Origin: Eubacteriales bacterium
GTDB lineage: Bacteria; Bacillota; Clostridia; Oscillospirales; CAG-382
Length of the DNA: 6,861 nt
Assembly (NCBI GenBank): GCA_028701715.1
Contig: JAQVQF010000126.1
Location: 1 to 6,861 of the forward strand
Direction: 5' to 3'
Part shown: one piece after another, positions 1-6,402 of the stretch
Layout: every line of letters starts with the position of its first letter
How positions within the stretch are numbered: the first letter of the stretch is position 1
The notes under the pieces: model-generated
Databases searched by the model: none
Seen by the model: only the letters and a program-made list of their open reading frames with translations
Told to the model about the DNA's origin: nothing
Program-made: the position numbers and the translations under genes

Positions 1-15
1 ACGCTCTTCCGATCT
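1..15 (+). other. Illumina adapter remnant (sequencing artefact)
   Basis: The first 15 bases, ACGCTCTTCCGATCT, are identical to the 3' end of the Illumina TruSeq read-1 adapter, and positions 3-15 are the universal 13-mer in reverse complement. This is not genomic DNA. It happens to stay in frame with the following gene, so an automatic translation would add five false residues (TLFRS). Its place at the very first base implies that the contig begins here and that reads were not fully trimmed. Confidence 0.95.
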
Positions 16-354
16 TATATAAAAAAAGCTCCGTCGAAAGGAGCGTTGACGGCAATTCTCGAATACGAGGTTATTGCCGAAAACCGGCAGAAGAACCTTT
101 CGCTCCTTAAAATTATCCTAAAAACGGGGAGAACGCATCAGATACGCGCCCAGCTTGCCGAAGCGGGACATCCGCTTGTCGGCGACGGCAAGTATTCCGT
201 TAATAAAGAGGACAGGAAAAGCGGTTTTTCATCTCAGGCGTTATGCTCATGGTCGGTAAAATTTAAATTTGCGTCGGATAAGGGACTGCTGAATTATCTT
301 GACGGAGTGACGGTGAAAACCGAAAAGCCTGATTTCACAAGGTTGTTTTATTGA
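16..354 (+). CDS. RluA-family 23S rRNA pseudouridine synthase, C-terminal part (5' truncated)
   Basis: This is the end of an RluA/RluC/RluD-type pseudouridine synthase, which isomerises specific uridines in rRNA or tRNA. The reading frame is open from the adapter junction and starts YIKKAPSKGALTAILEYEV, a typical interior stretch of the family, so the TTG at 46 is not a real start. The hallmark GRTHQIR is encoded at 127-147, followed by AQLAEAGHPLVGDGKYS, the conserved block that packs against the active site. The catalytic-Asp motif and any S4 domain lie upstream and are missing. The stop is TGA at 352-354. The last codons fall inside the first copy of a 56-bp tandem repeat, so the duplicated unit includes the gene's 3' end. 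Which RluA paralogue it is cannot be told from this fragment. It converges on engB. Confidence 0.9.
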   Translation, partial: YIKKAPSKGALTAILEYEVIAENRQKNLSLLKIILKTGRTHQIRAQLAEAGHPLVGDGKYSVNKEDRKSGFSSQALCSWSVKFKFASDKGLLNYLDGVTVKTEKPDFTRLFY

Positions 355-366
355 TTTTATTGTATT

Positions 367-392
367 TCCGGCTTTTCATAAAGCCGGATTTT
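367..392 (+). terminator. Intrinsic terminator of the pseudouridine synthase gene
   Basis: A perfect stem (367-375 with 380-388, core CCGGCTTT/AAAGCCGG) closes a TCAT loop 12 bases after the TGA stop. It is followed by a short T run (389-392) and more T-rich DNA. Position and shape fit a rho-independent terminator on the plus strand. The T run is short, so efficiency may be moderate. Confidence 0.65.
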
Positions 393-423
393 ACAAGGTT
401 GTTTTATTAATTTTATTGTATTT

Positions 424-448
424 CCGGCTTTTCATAAAGCCGAGCTTT
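424..448 (+). terminator. Second, duplicated terminator hairpin
   Basis: This is the copy of the terminator in the second 56-bp repeat. The stem CGGCTTT (425-431) pairs with AAAGCCG (436-442) around TCAT. One outer pair is lost compared with copy 1, and the tail is only TTT (446-448), so it is probably a weaker back-up terminator. Confidence 0.42.
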
Positions 449-501
449 ACAAGGTTGTTTTATTGATTCTATTACAATTTAATTATTTTATAATGTCAGA
501 G

Positions 502-560
502 CAGGGCGACCCCTCATCCGTCAGCCTTCGGCTGACACCTTCCCCTCAAGGGGAAGGCTT
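502..560. repeat. REP-like double-hairpin intergenic repeat
   Basis: Two adjacent perfect hairpins are separated by one base. GTCAGCC (520-526)/GGCTGAC (530-536) has a 3-nt loop. CCTTCCCC (538-545)/GGGGAAGG (550-557) has a TCAA loop. They are preceded by a GC-rich lead-in, GGCGACCCCTCATCC. The composition contrasts with the AT-rich DNA just before it. From memory, repeats of the form CCCTCATCCG-hairpin-CACCTTCCCC-hairpin occur in many copies in gut Clostridia genomes; that is recollection, not a search. It sits between two converging 3' ends, a usual place for REP/BIME-like elements. It lacks a clear T run on either strand. Confidence 0.7.
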
Positions 561-578
561 TACGCCGTTTTCCATTTA

Positions 579-1166
579 TCAAACCGCTTCGATTATCCTT
601 TTGATAAGCTCATCCCTGCCGATACCCTTTTCTGCCGAATACAAAATAATATTGGTTCCCTGTCTGAAAAGCGGGGAACTGTTTATTTTTTCGGAAAAAT
701 CCGTCAGCTCGGTTTTGTTCAGTTTGTCGCACTTGGTACAGACGACGATATAGGGTACTTCATAATGGTTCATCCATTCAAACATATCCGCGTCGTCGGG
801 TGTGGGTCCGACTCTGCAATCTATAAGCTGTATTATAAGCCTCAGCGCGTGATTTTCCTCAAAATATGCCTGTGTCATCTCCGACCATTTTGCTCTGTCC
901 TCCTTCGGTCGGCGGGCAAAGCCATAGCCGGGAAGGTCTACAAGAAACAGCTTCCCGTCTATGAGATAATAATTTGCGGTTATGGTCTTACCCGGCGTAC
1001 CCGAAACCCTCGCCAGCTTTTTACGCTTAAGCAGAGAGTTAATCAGCGAGGACTTGCCCACGTTGGAACGTCCGGAAAAGGCGATCTGCGGGTATCCTTC
1101 CTTTAAATGCTGGGAAGAGATGCCCGCCACGCGGGAAAGGTCTGCGTTGTTAAAGTTTATGCTCAT
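579..1166 (-). CDS. engB: Ribosome-biogenesis GTP-binding protein EngB/YsxC
   Basis: Small TRAFAC GTPase needed for assembly of the large ribosomal subunit; cytoplasmic. The 195-aa length is normal. Motifs in order: G1 GRSNVGKSS (residues 32-40), the family-specific G2 region TPGKT (57-61), G3 DLPGYG (77-82), G4 TKCD (144-147) and a G5-like YSAEKGIG (176-183). G4 has Cys where many family members have Ala (TKAD), which I regard as minor. The ATG (1164-1166) overlaps the lon stop as ATGA, implying translational coupling; AAAGGA lies just upstream inside lon. It is the last gene of the minus-strand operon. The lonA-ysxC order is also found in Bacillus subtilis, where EngB is called YsxC. Confidence 0.97.
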   Translation of the reverse strand: MSINFNNADLSRVAGISSQHLKEGYPQIAFSGRSNVGKSSLINSLLKRKKLARVSGTPGKTITANYYLIDGKLFLVDLPGYGFARRPKEDRAKWSEMTQAYFEENHALRLIIQLIDCRVGPTPDDADMFEWMNHYEVPYIVVCTKCDKLNKTELTDFSEKINSSPLFRQGTNIILYSAEKGIGRDELIKRIIEAV

Positions 1167-3511
1167 GAATCCTTTTCTTTCAGCGCCGGTGACAGTGCCA
1201 GCGCCAGCACCTCGTCTATCCTCGTGACGCCGATAAAGGTGAGGTTATTCTTAATTTCATTGTCGAATTCCTCTATATCCTTTTCGTTATCCTTCGGTAT
1301 AATAACGGTTTTTGCGCCCGCCTTGTATGCCGCCATGGATTTTTCCTTAAGCCCGCCTATCGGGAGGACGCGGCCGGTGAGCGTTATCTCGCCTGTCATG
1401 GCGATATTCTGCCTGACCTTGCGCCCGGAAAGCTCGGATACTATCCCGGTGGCTATGGTTATCCCGGCGGAAGGACCGTCCTTGGGAATGGCGCCTTCCG
1501 GCACATGAATGTGTATATCGTATTTTTTATGGAAATCCTCTTCTATTCCAAGCTCCGCGGCGTGCTTTCTTATGTAGCTGACGGCGGCCTTTGCCGATTC
1601 CTTCATAACGTCGCCGAGCGAGCCCGTCAGCTCCAGCGAACCGTTACCCGGCATGGAAAGCACCTCTATCCGCAGCATTTCACCGCCCAGCTGTGTCCAT
1701 GCAAGCCCGTTTACTATGCCCTCCTCGTCCTCGCCGTATATCAGGTCGGGAAGGAATTTTAACGGACCCAATAGCTTTTCCGCCTGTGAAGGCTCGAAGG
1801 TCAGAGACTTGTATTCGTTCTCTACGATTCCTCTGGCGGTTTTACGGCAGACCGACGCCAGCTCGCGTTCAAGGTTGCGTACGCCGGATTCCTTGGTATA
1901 GCCGTTTATAAGCATCGCTATTCCTTCGTCCTTAAATTTTAGGTTGGATTTTTTAAGTCCGTGACGTTTTAACTGCTTGGGAATAAGGTGGTTTTTGGCT
2001 ATGCTGAGCTTTTCGCTTTCGGAATAGGAATCCATCTCGATAAGCTCCATTCTGTCTATAAGCGGGAGCGGTATGGTCGAGGTGGTGTTGGCGGTGGCTA
2101 TAAAGATACATTCGGAAAGATCGACCGGAAGCTCAATAAAATGGTCTCTGAAGGTTTTGTTCTGATCGACGTCGAGCACCTCGAGCAAAGCCGACGTAGG
2201 ATCGCCGTGAGCGTCCTGGGTCAGCTTGTCGACCTCGTCAAGGAGTATGACGGGGTTGGAGGTGCCGGCAAGCTTGAGCGCGTTTATTATTCGTCCCGGC
2301 ATCGAGCCGATATAGGTTTTACGGTGGCCTCTTATTTCAGCCTCGTCGCGTATACCGCCCAGCGATATACGGACATATTTACGGTTTGTCGCTCTCGCTA
2401 TGGATTTGGCTATAGAGGTTTTTCCCACGCCCGGAGGACCCACAAGGCAGAGTATCTGTCCGTTCAGATCCGGGGCAAGCTGCTTGACCGCAATAAATTC
2501 CAGTATGCGTTCCTTAACCTTGACAAGCCCGTCGTGGTCCTCGTCGAGTATAACTTTCGCTCTTTTTATATCCGCGGTTCCCTTGGACATTTTATTCCAG
2601 GGGAGCTCGAGACAGGTTTCTATATAATTCTTTATCACCGTTGCCTCGGGCGAACCGAACTGCATTTTCTGTAGCTTGCGGTTTTCCTCAAGCAGCTTTG
2701 CCTCTACCGATTTGGGCAGCTTGCGCGATTTTATTTTGGACTTGTACTCGTCCTCGTTCTCGTAATCGTCGTTTATGCCAAGCTCGTTTTCAATCGTCCT
2801 CAGCTGCTCGCGCAGATATATCTCCTTCTGAGTTTTGGAAAGGCGGCTTCTTACCTTGCTCTGTATGGAGCCCTCAAGCTCCATTATTTCAATTTCATGG
2901 TTGAATATATCAAGGATGATATCCAGTCTTGATACAGGATTTACTTCCTCAAGAACCCGTTGCTTGTCCTGGTATTTTACCAAAAAAGCCGAAGCGATAC
3001 AATCGGCGAAAATACCCGGGTCCTCTATGTTCCTTGCTTCGTCAAGTATTTCCTTGGAAGGCTTGGAAAAATATTGAAGATAGGTTTCAAGCGCCGTGAA
3101 TACGGTGGCTATTTTTTTCTTGACCTCATAATAATCCTCTTCATATTCGATATCTCTGATGATAATATCGGAATAGAGAGTTTCGTCATCGCTTCTGAGA
3201 GATAATATTTCCCCGCGTCTCTGCCCTTCCACCATGACCTGAAGGTTTCCGTTGGGAAGCTTGAAAGCGTGCTTGAGGCTCACCGCAACGCCTACCTTAT
3301 ATAAATCTGTAAACGTGGGTTCTTCAACGGTCATATCCTTCTGCGTTATTAAAAAGAGGTCCGCCTTATGTTCTTCCGCAAGCCTTATGGCTTTTAACGA
3401 ATGCTTTCTTGATATTTCAAAAGATGTCGTTATCCCCGGGAATACCACTATCCCGCGGAGAGCGATGGTTAAAAGTGTTTTGTTTTCTACCGTTTTAAGT
3501 AACGATGCCAT
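1163..3511 (-). CDS. lon: ATP-dependent endopeptidase Lon (LonA type)
   Basis: Cytosolic AAA+ serine protease that degrades misfolded proteins and some regulators. The 782-aa length matches LonA. Order: N-terminal LON substrate-binding domain (about 10-205), a coiled-coil/helical linker (about 210-305), the AAA+ module with Walker A GPPGVGKT (358-365), Walker B VILLDE (421-426), sensor-1 ATAN (472-475), Arg finger R487 in PLIDRME and sensor-2 R545 in GVRNLERE, then the protease domain. The catalytic dyad is S681 in KDGPSAG and K724 in GGLKEK, 43 residues apart as in E. coli Lon (S679/K722). The start ATG is supported by GGAG 8 nt upstream. It follows the glucokinase gene by 49 nt and overlaps engB by 4 nt. 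No CIRCE-type operator or own promoter is visible in the gap, so it is probably transcribed from upstream. Confidence 0.98.
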   Translation of the reverse strand: MASLLKTVENKTLLTIALRGIVVFPGITTSFEISRKHSLKAIRLAEEHKADLFLITQKDMTVEEPTFTDLYKVGVAVSLKHAFKLPNGNLQVMVEGQRRGEILSLRSDDETLYSDIIIRDIEYEEDYYEVKKKIATVFTALETYLQYFSKPSKEILDEARNIEDPGIFADCIASAFLVKYQDKQRVLEEVNPVSRLDIILDIFNHEIEIMELEGSIQSKVRSRLSKTQKEIYLREQLRTIENELGINDDYENEDEYKSKIKSRKLPKSVEAKLLEENRKLQKMQFGSPEATVIKNYIETCLELPWNKMSKGTADIKRAKVILDEDHDGLVKVKERILEFIAVKQLAPDLNGQILCLVGPPGVGKTSIAKSIARATNRKYVRISLGGIRDEAEIRGHRKTYIGSMPGRIINALKLAGTSNPVILLDEVDKLTQDAHGDPTSALLEVLDVDQNKTFRDHFIELPVDLSECIFIATANTTSTIPLPLIDRMELIEMDSYSESEKLSIAKNHLIPKQLKRHGLKKSNLKFKDEGIAMLINGYTKESGVRNLERELASVCRKTARGIVENEYKSLTFEPSQAEKLLGPLKFLPDLIYGEDEEGIVNGLAWTQLGGEMLRIEVLSMPGNGSLELTGSLGDVMKESAKAAVSYIRKHAAELGIEEDFHKKYDIHIHVPEGAIPKDGPSAGITIATGIVSELSGRKVRQNIAMTGEITLTGRVLPIGGLKEKSMAAYKAGAKTVIIPKDNEKDIEEFDNEIKNNLTFIGVTRIDEVLALALSPALKEKDS

Positions 3512-3560
3512 TTGGTAAACTCCAGATTTTATTTGCCCGAAGGATAAAATCCCACGGACA

Positions 3561-4511
3561 TTATTTTCCCAGCATTGCCGCCCCGATCATACCCGCGTCG
3601 TTACCGAGGAACGCCTTGACAATCAATGTTTTATTTTCGCAGTGGCGTGAATACTGTTCTTTTTCAACTATTTTTCTTACAGGCTCAAGCAGGTAGTCGC
3701 CTTCGTTGCTCACTCCGCCGCCTACGGTTATAATTTCCGGCTGAAGCAGATCTATAAGATTTGTCAGCCCGCAGGCAAGATAATATGTAAATTTCTCCAC
3801 AACCCTTATGCCTGACGCGTCGCCCGCGCGTTTTGCGTCGAAAGGCACACGCGCGTCCACGGCGGAAAGATTATTTCCGCAAAGCTTCCACATTATCGAA
3901 TCCGGGTGCTGAGCCATTTCCTCGCGCGCCATCCTGATAAGGGCCGTCGCGGACGACAGCGTTTCCCAGCAGCCTTTCCTGCCGCACTGGCATTCCGGTC
4001 CGGAAGGGTCGATGACCATATGTCCTACCTCGGCGGCCGCGAAATTAAAGCCGGTGTATATTTTCCCGTCGATTATGATACCGCCGCCTATGCCCGTGCC
4101 TATGGTTATCATTATGGAATTGCCGTAGCCCTTTGCTCTGCCGACCGCAGATTCGCCCTTTGCCGCGGCGTTGGCGTCGTTTTCTATGTAAACCTTCTTT
4201 ATTCCCGTCAGGTCGGCGATTTTACGCGCCAGCGGATAATTAAGGAAGGGTATCGACGAACAGTATATCATTATTCCGTTGCCGCAATCGGCGCTTCCCG
4301 GAGATGCAACACCCGCGTATTCGATATCCGCGACCGAAAGGCCTGAATTGCCAATTACCCTAAGCGCAATTTCCGCCATCCGTTCCGAAACATGGTCAAC
4401 GCCCTGCGAAACCTCGGTGGAAAGCGAATCTTTGTGAATGATTTTCCCGTTTTCGTCAACAATTCCCGCTTTGATAAATGTCCCGCCTAAATCAATGCCA
4501 AGATAATACAT
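3561..4511 (-). CDS. glcK: ROK-family glucokinase
   Basis: Cytoplasmic sugar kinase that probably phosphorylates glucose to glucose-6-phosphate with ATP. The 316-aa length is typical of ROK glucokinases without an HTH domain, so this is an enzyme rather than a NagC/XylR-type repressor. Visible motifs: phosphate-binding DLGGT (7-11), catalytic Asp D112 in ENDAN (110-114), ATP loop GTGIGGG (138-144), sugar-contact E161 and zinc-ligand H164 in EVGH, and the ROK zinc motif CQCGRKGC (174-181, Cys 174/176/181). Sugar preference cannot be proven from sequence; N-acetylmannosamine or another hexose is possible. The ATG lies inside hprK (20-nt overlap), with a strong GGGGAGGAA site about 7 nt upstream, so the two are probably translationally coupled. 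It sits directly after hprK, a sensible pairing of glycolytic entry with catabolite control. Confidence 0.93.
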   Translation of the reverse strand: MYYLGIDLGGTFIKAGIVDENGKIIHKDSLSTEVSQGVDHVSERMAEIALRVIGNSGLSVADIEYAGVASPGSADCGNGIMIYCSSIPFLNYPLARKIADLTGIKKVYIENDANAAAKGESAVGRAKGYGNSIMITIGTGIGGGIIIDGKIYTGFNFAAAEVGHMVIDPSGPECQCGRKGCWETLSSATALIRMAREEMAQHPDSIMWKLCGNNLSAVDARVPFDAKRAGDASGIRVVEKFTYYLACGLTNLIDLLQPEIITVGGGVSNEGDYLLEPVRKIVEKEQYSRHCENKTLIVKAFLGNDAGMIGAAMLGK

Positions 4512-5454
4512 CGCAGCTTTCCTCCCCGTCGTCCGATTCGGCTAATTTTTTCATAAATTCCATCGCGGTATCGTAGCCCATTTTTTTCTGTCTGTGGTTC
4601 ATGGCGGCTATTTCTATAATGACCGCTAAATTTCTGCCGGGCTTAACGGGTATTGTGATAGCCGGTACGGATATTCCGAGTATTTCCTCGCTTTCGGTGT
4701 CCAGACCGATACGCTCGTAATCCTTACCCGAAACCCAGTTTTCAAATTTTATTACAAGATCTATTTTTTCGGTATCCTTAACCGAACCCATGCCGAAAAT
4801 ACGCTTCACGTCCACTATTCCTATACCGCGAAGCTCGATGTAGTGCTTGATAACGTCCGGCGCGGAGCCCACAAGGGTTATAGCGGAAACTTTTTTTATC
4901 ACAACCGCGTCATCCGCGATAAAACGGTGACCGCGTTTTACAAGCTCTATCGCCGTTTCGGATTTGCCTATGCCGCTGTCGCCCAGTATAAGTATACCTT
5001 CCCCGTAAACCTCGACCATAACGCCGTGGGTGGTGATGCGTTCCGCAAGCTCCACGTTCAGATAGGAGGAAAGCGCCGCGGTAAACGCGGAGGTTGTCAT
5101 CAATGTGCGGAAAACAGGGGTGTTATATATCCGCGCCAGCTCAAGCAGTTCCGGAAACACGGAAAGCCCGGAGGTGACCACCAGAGCCACTATGCGGTGC
5201 TGAAGCAGATTTTCTATGACGCTTCGTCTTTCTTCGTTTGACAGCTCCTCAAGGTAACCGTTTTCCATATTGCCGATAAGCTGCATGCGTTCGTTTTCAA
5301 AATGCTTGAAGAAGCCCGCGAGAGGCAGCCCGGGACGCGAAAGATCGGTTCTGGTGACATAAATTTCGTCAATATTATCGGGTTTGTTTACATATTCAAG
5401 CGAAAATTTTTCCGCGACGGAGGTTAGCTTGACCTTATAGCTGAGGCTTTTCAT
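4492..5454 (-). CDS. hprK: HPr kinase/phosphorylase
   Basis: Bifunctional enzyme that phosphorylates HPr on Ser46 using ATP or PPi and removes the phosphate by phosphorolysis. It is the sensor for CcpA-dependent catabolite repression in Bacillota. The 320-aa length is normal. The N-terminal domain spans about 1-130. The C-terminal catalytic domain has H143 (TTHG), P-loop GDSGIGKSE (158-166), the active-site Asp pair D181/D182 in FIADDAV, the signature LRGIGIVDVKRIFG (208-221) and the loop PVKPGRN (269-275). All key residues are present. The ATG is supported by GGAG 6 nt upstream. It overlaps the upstream membrane-protein gene by 20 nt and the downstream glucokinase gene by 20 nt. The last residues (about EESCDVLSWH) are shaped by the glucokinase ribosome binding site and are probably not conserved. 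Confidence 0.97.
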   Translation of the reverse strand: MKSLSYKVKLTSVAEKFSLEYVNKPDNIDEIYVTRTDLSRPGLPLAGFFKHFENERMQLIGNMENGYLEELSNEERRSVIENLLQHRIVALVVTSGLSVFPELLELARIYNTPVFRTLMTTSAFTAALSSYLNVELAERITTHGVMVEVYGEGILILGDSGIGKSETAIELVKRGHRFIADDAVVIKKVSAITLVGSAPDVIKHYIELRGIGIVDVKRIFGMGSVKDTEKIDLVIKFENWVSGKDYERIGLDTESEEILGISVPAITIPVKPGRNLAVIIEIAAMNHRQKKMGYDTAMEFMKKLAESDDGEESCDVLSWH

Positions 5455-6103
5455 TATTTTCTCCGTTATAATTCAATTGTTTTATTTTCTTTTTATTTCT
5501 CGGACATTTCTTAAACCAATATGCGAATTCGGTCCAGTACAGTACGGAAATCGCCAAAATCAACGCCGTTAAGGGTATCACGAGATAAAGGAAAAGCACC
5601 GCGGGGTTTTTACCCACCACAAAAATAAAAATACGCTCTATTTCCGCCGTGTCGTCATGCACTTTGTACCCCATATCGCTGAATTTATTCGCCCATATTA
5701 TGTTATATATAAGAAGTCCTGTAAGATACGCCGATATCACGCTCCAAAAAACAGAAAGCGAGCGGTATCTCTTTTTAATTCTGTTCAAAGCTTTATGGCT
5801 TTTTTCGGGTACCGTTTCTCCTTCGGAGGCGAAATATACGAAACAGCTTCTTTTCCCGCAGCATTTTAAATTTTCGTTTTCGCATTTTTCGGCTATATAT
5901 TTTTTGTTATCTTCGGTATCCGGAGACGAATCGAGCCATTCCGCGCTGTATGACCATACCGTGTCCGTCAGTTTGAAAATATAAAAAAACGGATATGTTT
6001 TTATAAGAAGAAATTTCCTTTTCCCCATTCGGTTTAAAAATTTTTCTTCTGTTTCGACACCGAAGAACGCTCTGATTTTTTTCTCGGTATTTTTTTCGGT
6101 CAT
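5435..6103 (-). CDS. DUF2812-like membrane protein of unknown function
   Basis: First gene of the operon, 222 aa, function unknown. The N-terminal region (about 9-95) has the spacing I associate with DUF2812: a TEEKFLNRM stretch, an aromatic FFYIFKL strand, an SYSAEW segment and a later CFVYF strand; this assignment is tentative. Four cysteines cluster at 74, 81, 82 and 87. Two membrane segments follow, about 116-137 and 168-191. Positive residues before the first (KKRYR) and after the second (KK, RNKKKIK) predict cytoplasmic N and C termini and an outside loop of about 30 residues. There is no signal peptide. The start is well supported by AAGGAGG 6 nt before the ATG. The 3' end overlaps hprK by 20 nt. 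It looks more AT-rich than hprK, which may mark it as a lineage-specific addition. Confidence 0.8.
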   Translation of the reverse strand: MTEKNTEKKIRAFFGVETEEKFLNRMGKRKFLLIKTYPFFYIFKLTDTVWSYSAEWLDSSPDTEDNKKYIAEKCENENLKCCGKRSCFVYFASEGETVPEKSHKALNRIKKRYRSLSVFWSVISAYLTGLLIYNIIWANKFSDMGYKVHDDTAEIERIFIFVVGKNPAVLFLYLVIPLTALILAISVLYWTEFAYWFKKCPRNKKKIKQLNYNGENNEKPQL

Positions 6104-6168
6104 CCCGCTCCTCCTTGCTGACTGATATAAGTCTGAAAGCTAAAGCCCGTTATTAATTAATGTCCACT

Positions 6169-6222
6169 GAATAAATCAAAAACCAAGCCGCAATGCGGCT
6201 TTCCCGGTTTTTTGATTTATTC
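6169..6222. repeat. Palindrome 1: two-part hairpin, terminator-like
   Basis: The outer stem 6169-6184/6206-6222 (GAATAAATC...GATTTATTC with A-run/T-run pairing and one bulged T) encloses an inner stem AAGCCGC (6185-6191)/GCGGCTT (6195-6201). A TCCC bulge follows the inner stem on the plus strand. In the minus direction the inner GC hairpin is followed by GGTTTTTG, so it resembles an intrinsic terminator whose T run can alternatively pair with the upstream A run. Confidence 0.8.
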
Positions 6223-6270
6223 AAGTGCAAGGTTTTTACATTAAATTATGTAAAAACCTTGCACTTGAAT
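6219..6270. repeat. Palindrome 2: perfect 23-bp stem
   Basis: 6219-6241 is the exact reverse complement of 6248-6270, with a 6-nt loop (TAAATT). Its outer ATTC/GAAT ends are shared with palindromes 1 and 3, so the three cannot all be fully extended at once. Confidence 0.92.
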
Positions 6271-6296
6271 CCGGCATAATATATACGCCGGATTCA
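6266..6296. repeat. Palindrome 3: 10-bp GC-rich stem
   Basis: TGAATCCGGC (6266-6275) pairs exactly with GCCGGATTCA (6287-6296) around an 11-nt AT-rich loop. Confidence 0.88.
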
Positions 6297-6317
6297 GTGA
6301 GACATCAAGAAATGTTG

Positions 6318-6359
6318 TAAATTCATAAAAACTTCAGTTTTTCAGTTTTTATGAATTTA
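6318..6359. repeat. Palindrome 4: perfect 16-bp AT-rich stem
   Basis: TAAATTCATAAAAACT (6318-6333) pairs exactly with 6344-6359. The 10-nt loop TCAGTTTTTC partly repeats the right arm (TCAGTTTTT occurs twice in tandem), which allows a second pairing register. Confidence 0.88.
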
Positions 6360-6376
6360 TGCGGCATACGCCGCAT
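6359..6376. repeat. Palindrome 5: 7-bp GC-rich hairpin
   Basis: ATGCGGC (6359-6365) pairs with GCCGCAT (6370-6376) around an ATAC loop. It abuts palindrome 4 and palindrome 6, sharing one edge base with each. Confidence 0.85.
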
Positions 6377-6402
6377 GAACAAACCGTTATACGGTTTGTT
6401 CA
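6376..6402. repeat. Palindrome 6: 12-bp stem at the right end of the element
   Basis: TGAACAAACCGT (6376-6387) pairs exactly with ACGGTTTGTTCA (6391-6402) around a TAT loop. Its GTTCA arm is also part of the right inverted end of the element. Confidence 0.88.

Larger units (their letters stand above)
331..474. repeat. 56-bp tandem repeat, about 2.6 copies
   Basis: Copies begin at 331, 387 and 443; the core word ACAAGGTTGTTTTATT recurs at 337, 393 and 449, an exact 56-bp period. Copies 1 and 2 differ at only two positions (336/392 and 353/409). The third copy is partial and decays after about 468. Copy 1 spans the last codons and stop of the pseudouridine synthase, so the unit consists of gene end plus terminator hairpin. 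The near-identity suggests a recent local duplication by slippage or unequal exchange. The period is not a multiple of three and the repeated part is mostly non-coding. Confidence 0.93.

Noticed and set aside
46..48. TTG at 46 as the start of the pseudouridine synthase
   Set aside because: The frame is open and family-like upstream to the adapter junction, and the catalytic N-terminal part is missing, so the gene is truncated rather than starting here.
331..474. CRISPR-like direct repeats
   Set aside because: The repeats are contiguous with no unique spacers, the unit is 56 bp, and the first copy overlaps a coding end.
463..494. Possible plus-strand promoter (TATAAT at 489-494)
   Set aside because: The best -35 candidate (TTGATT at 463) is 20 bp away, and nothing downstream on that strand is a gene. 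Likely chance in AT-rich DNA.
1988..2674. Plus-strand open frame of 228 codons
   Set aside because: It lies wholly antisense to the AAA+ region of lon, a conserved gene; its sequence has no recognisable domain and is a shadow of lon codon usage.
3512..3560. Heat-shock operator or promoter before lon
   Set aside because: No CIRCE inverted repeat and no credible -35/-10 pair is present in the 49-bp gap; only the lon ribosome binding site GGAG is clear.
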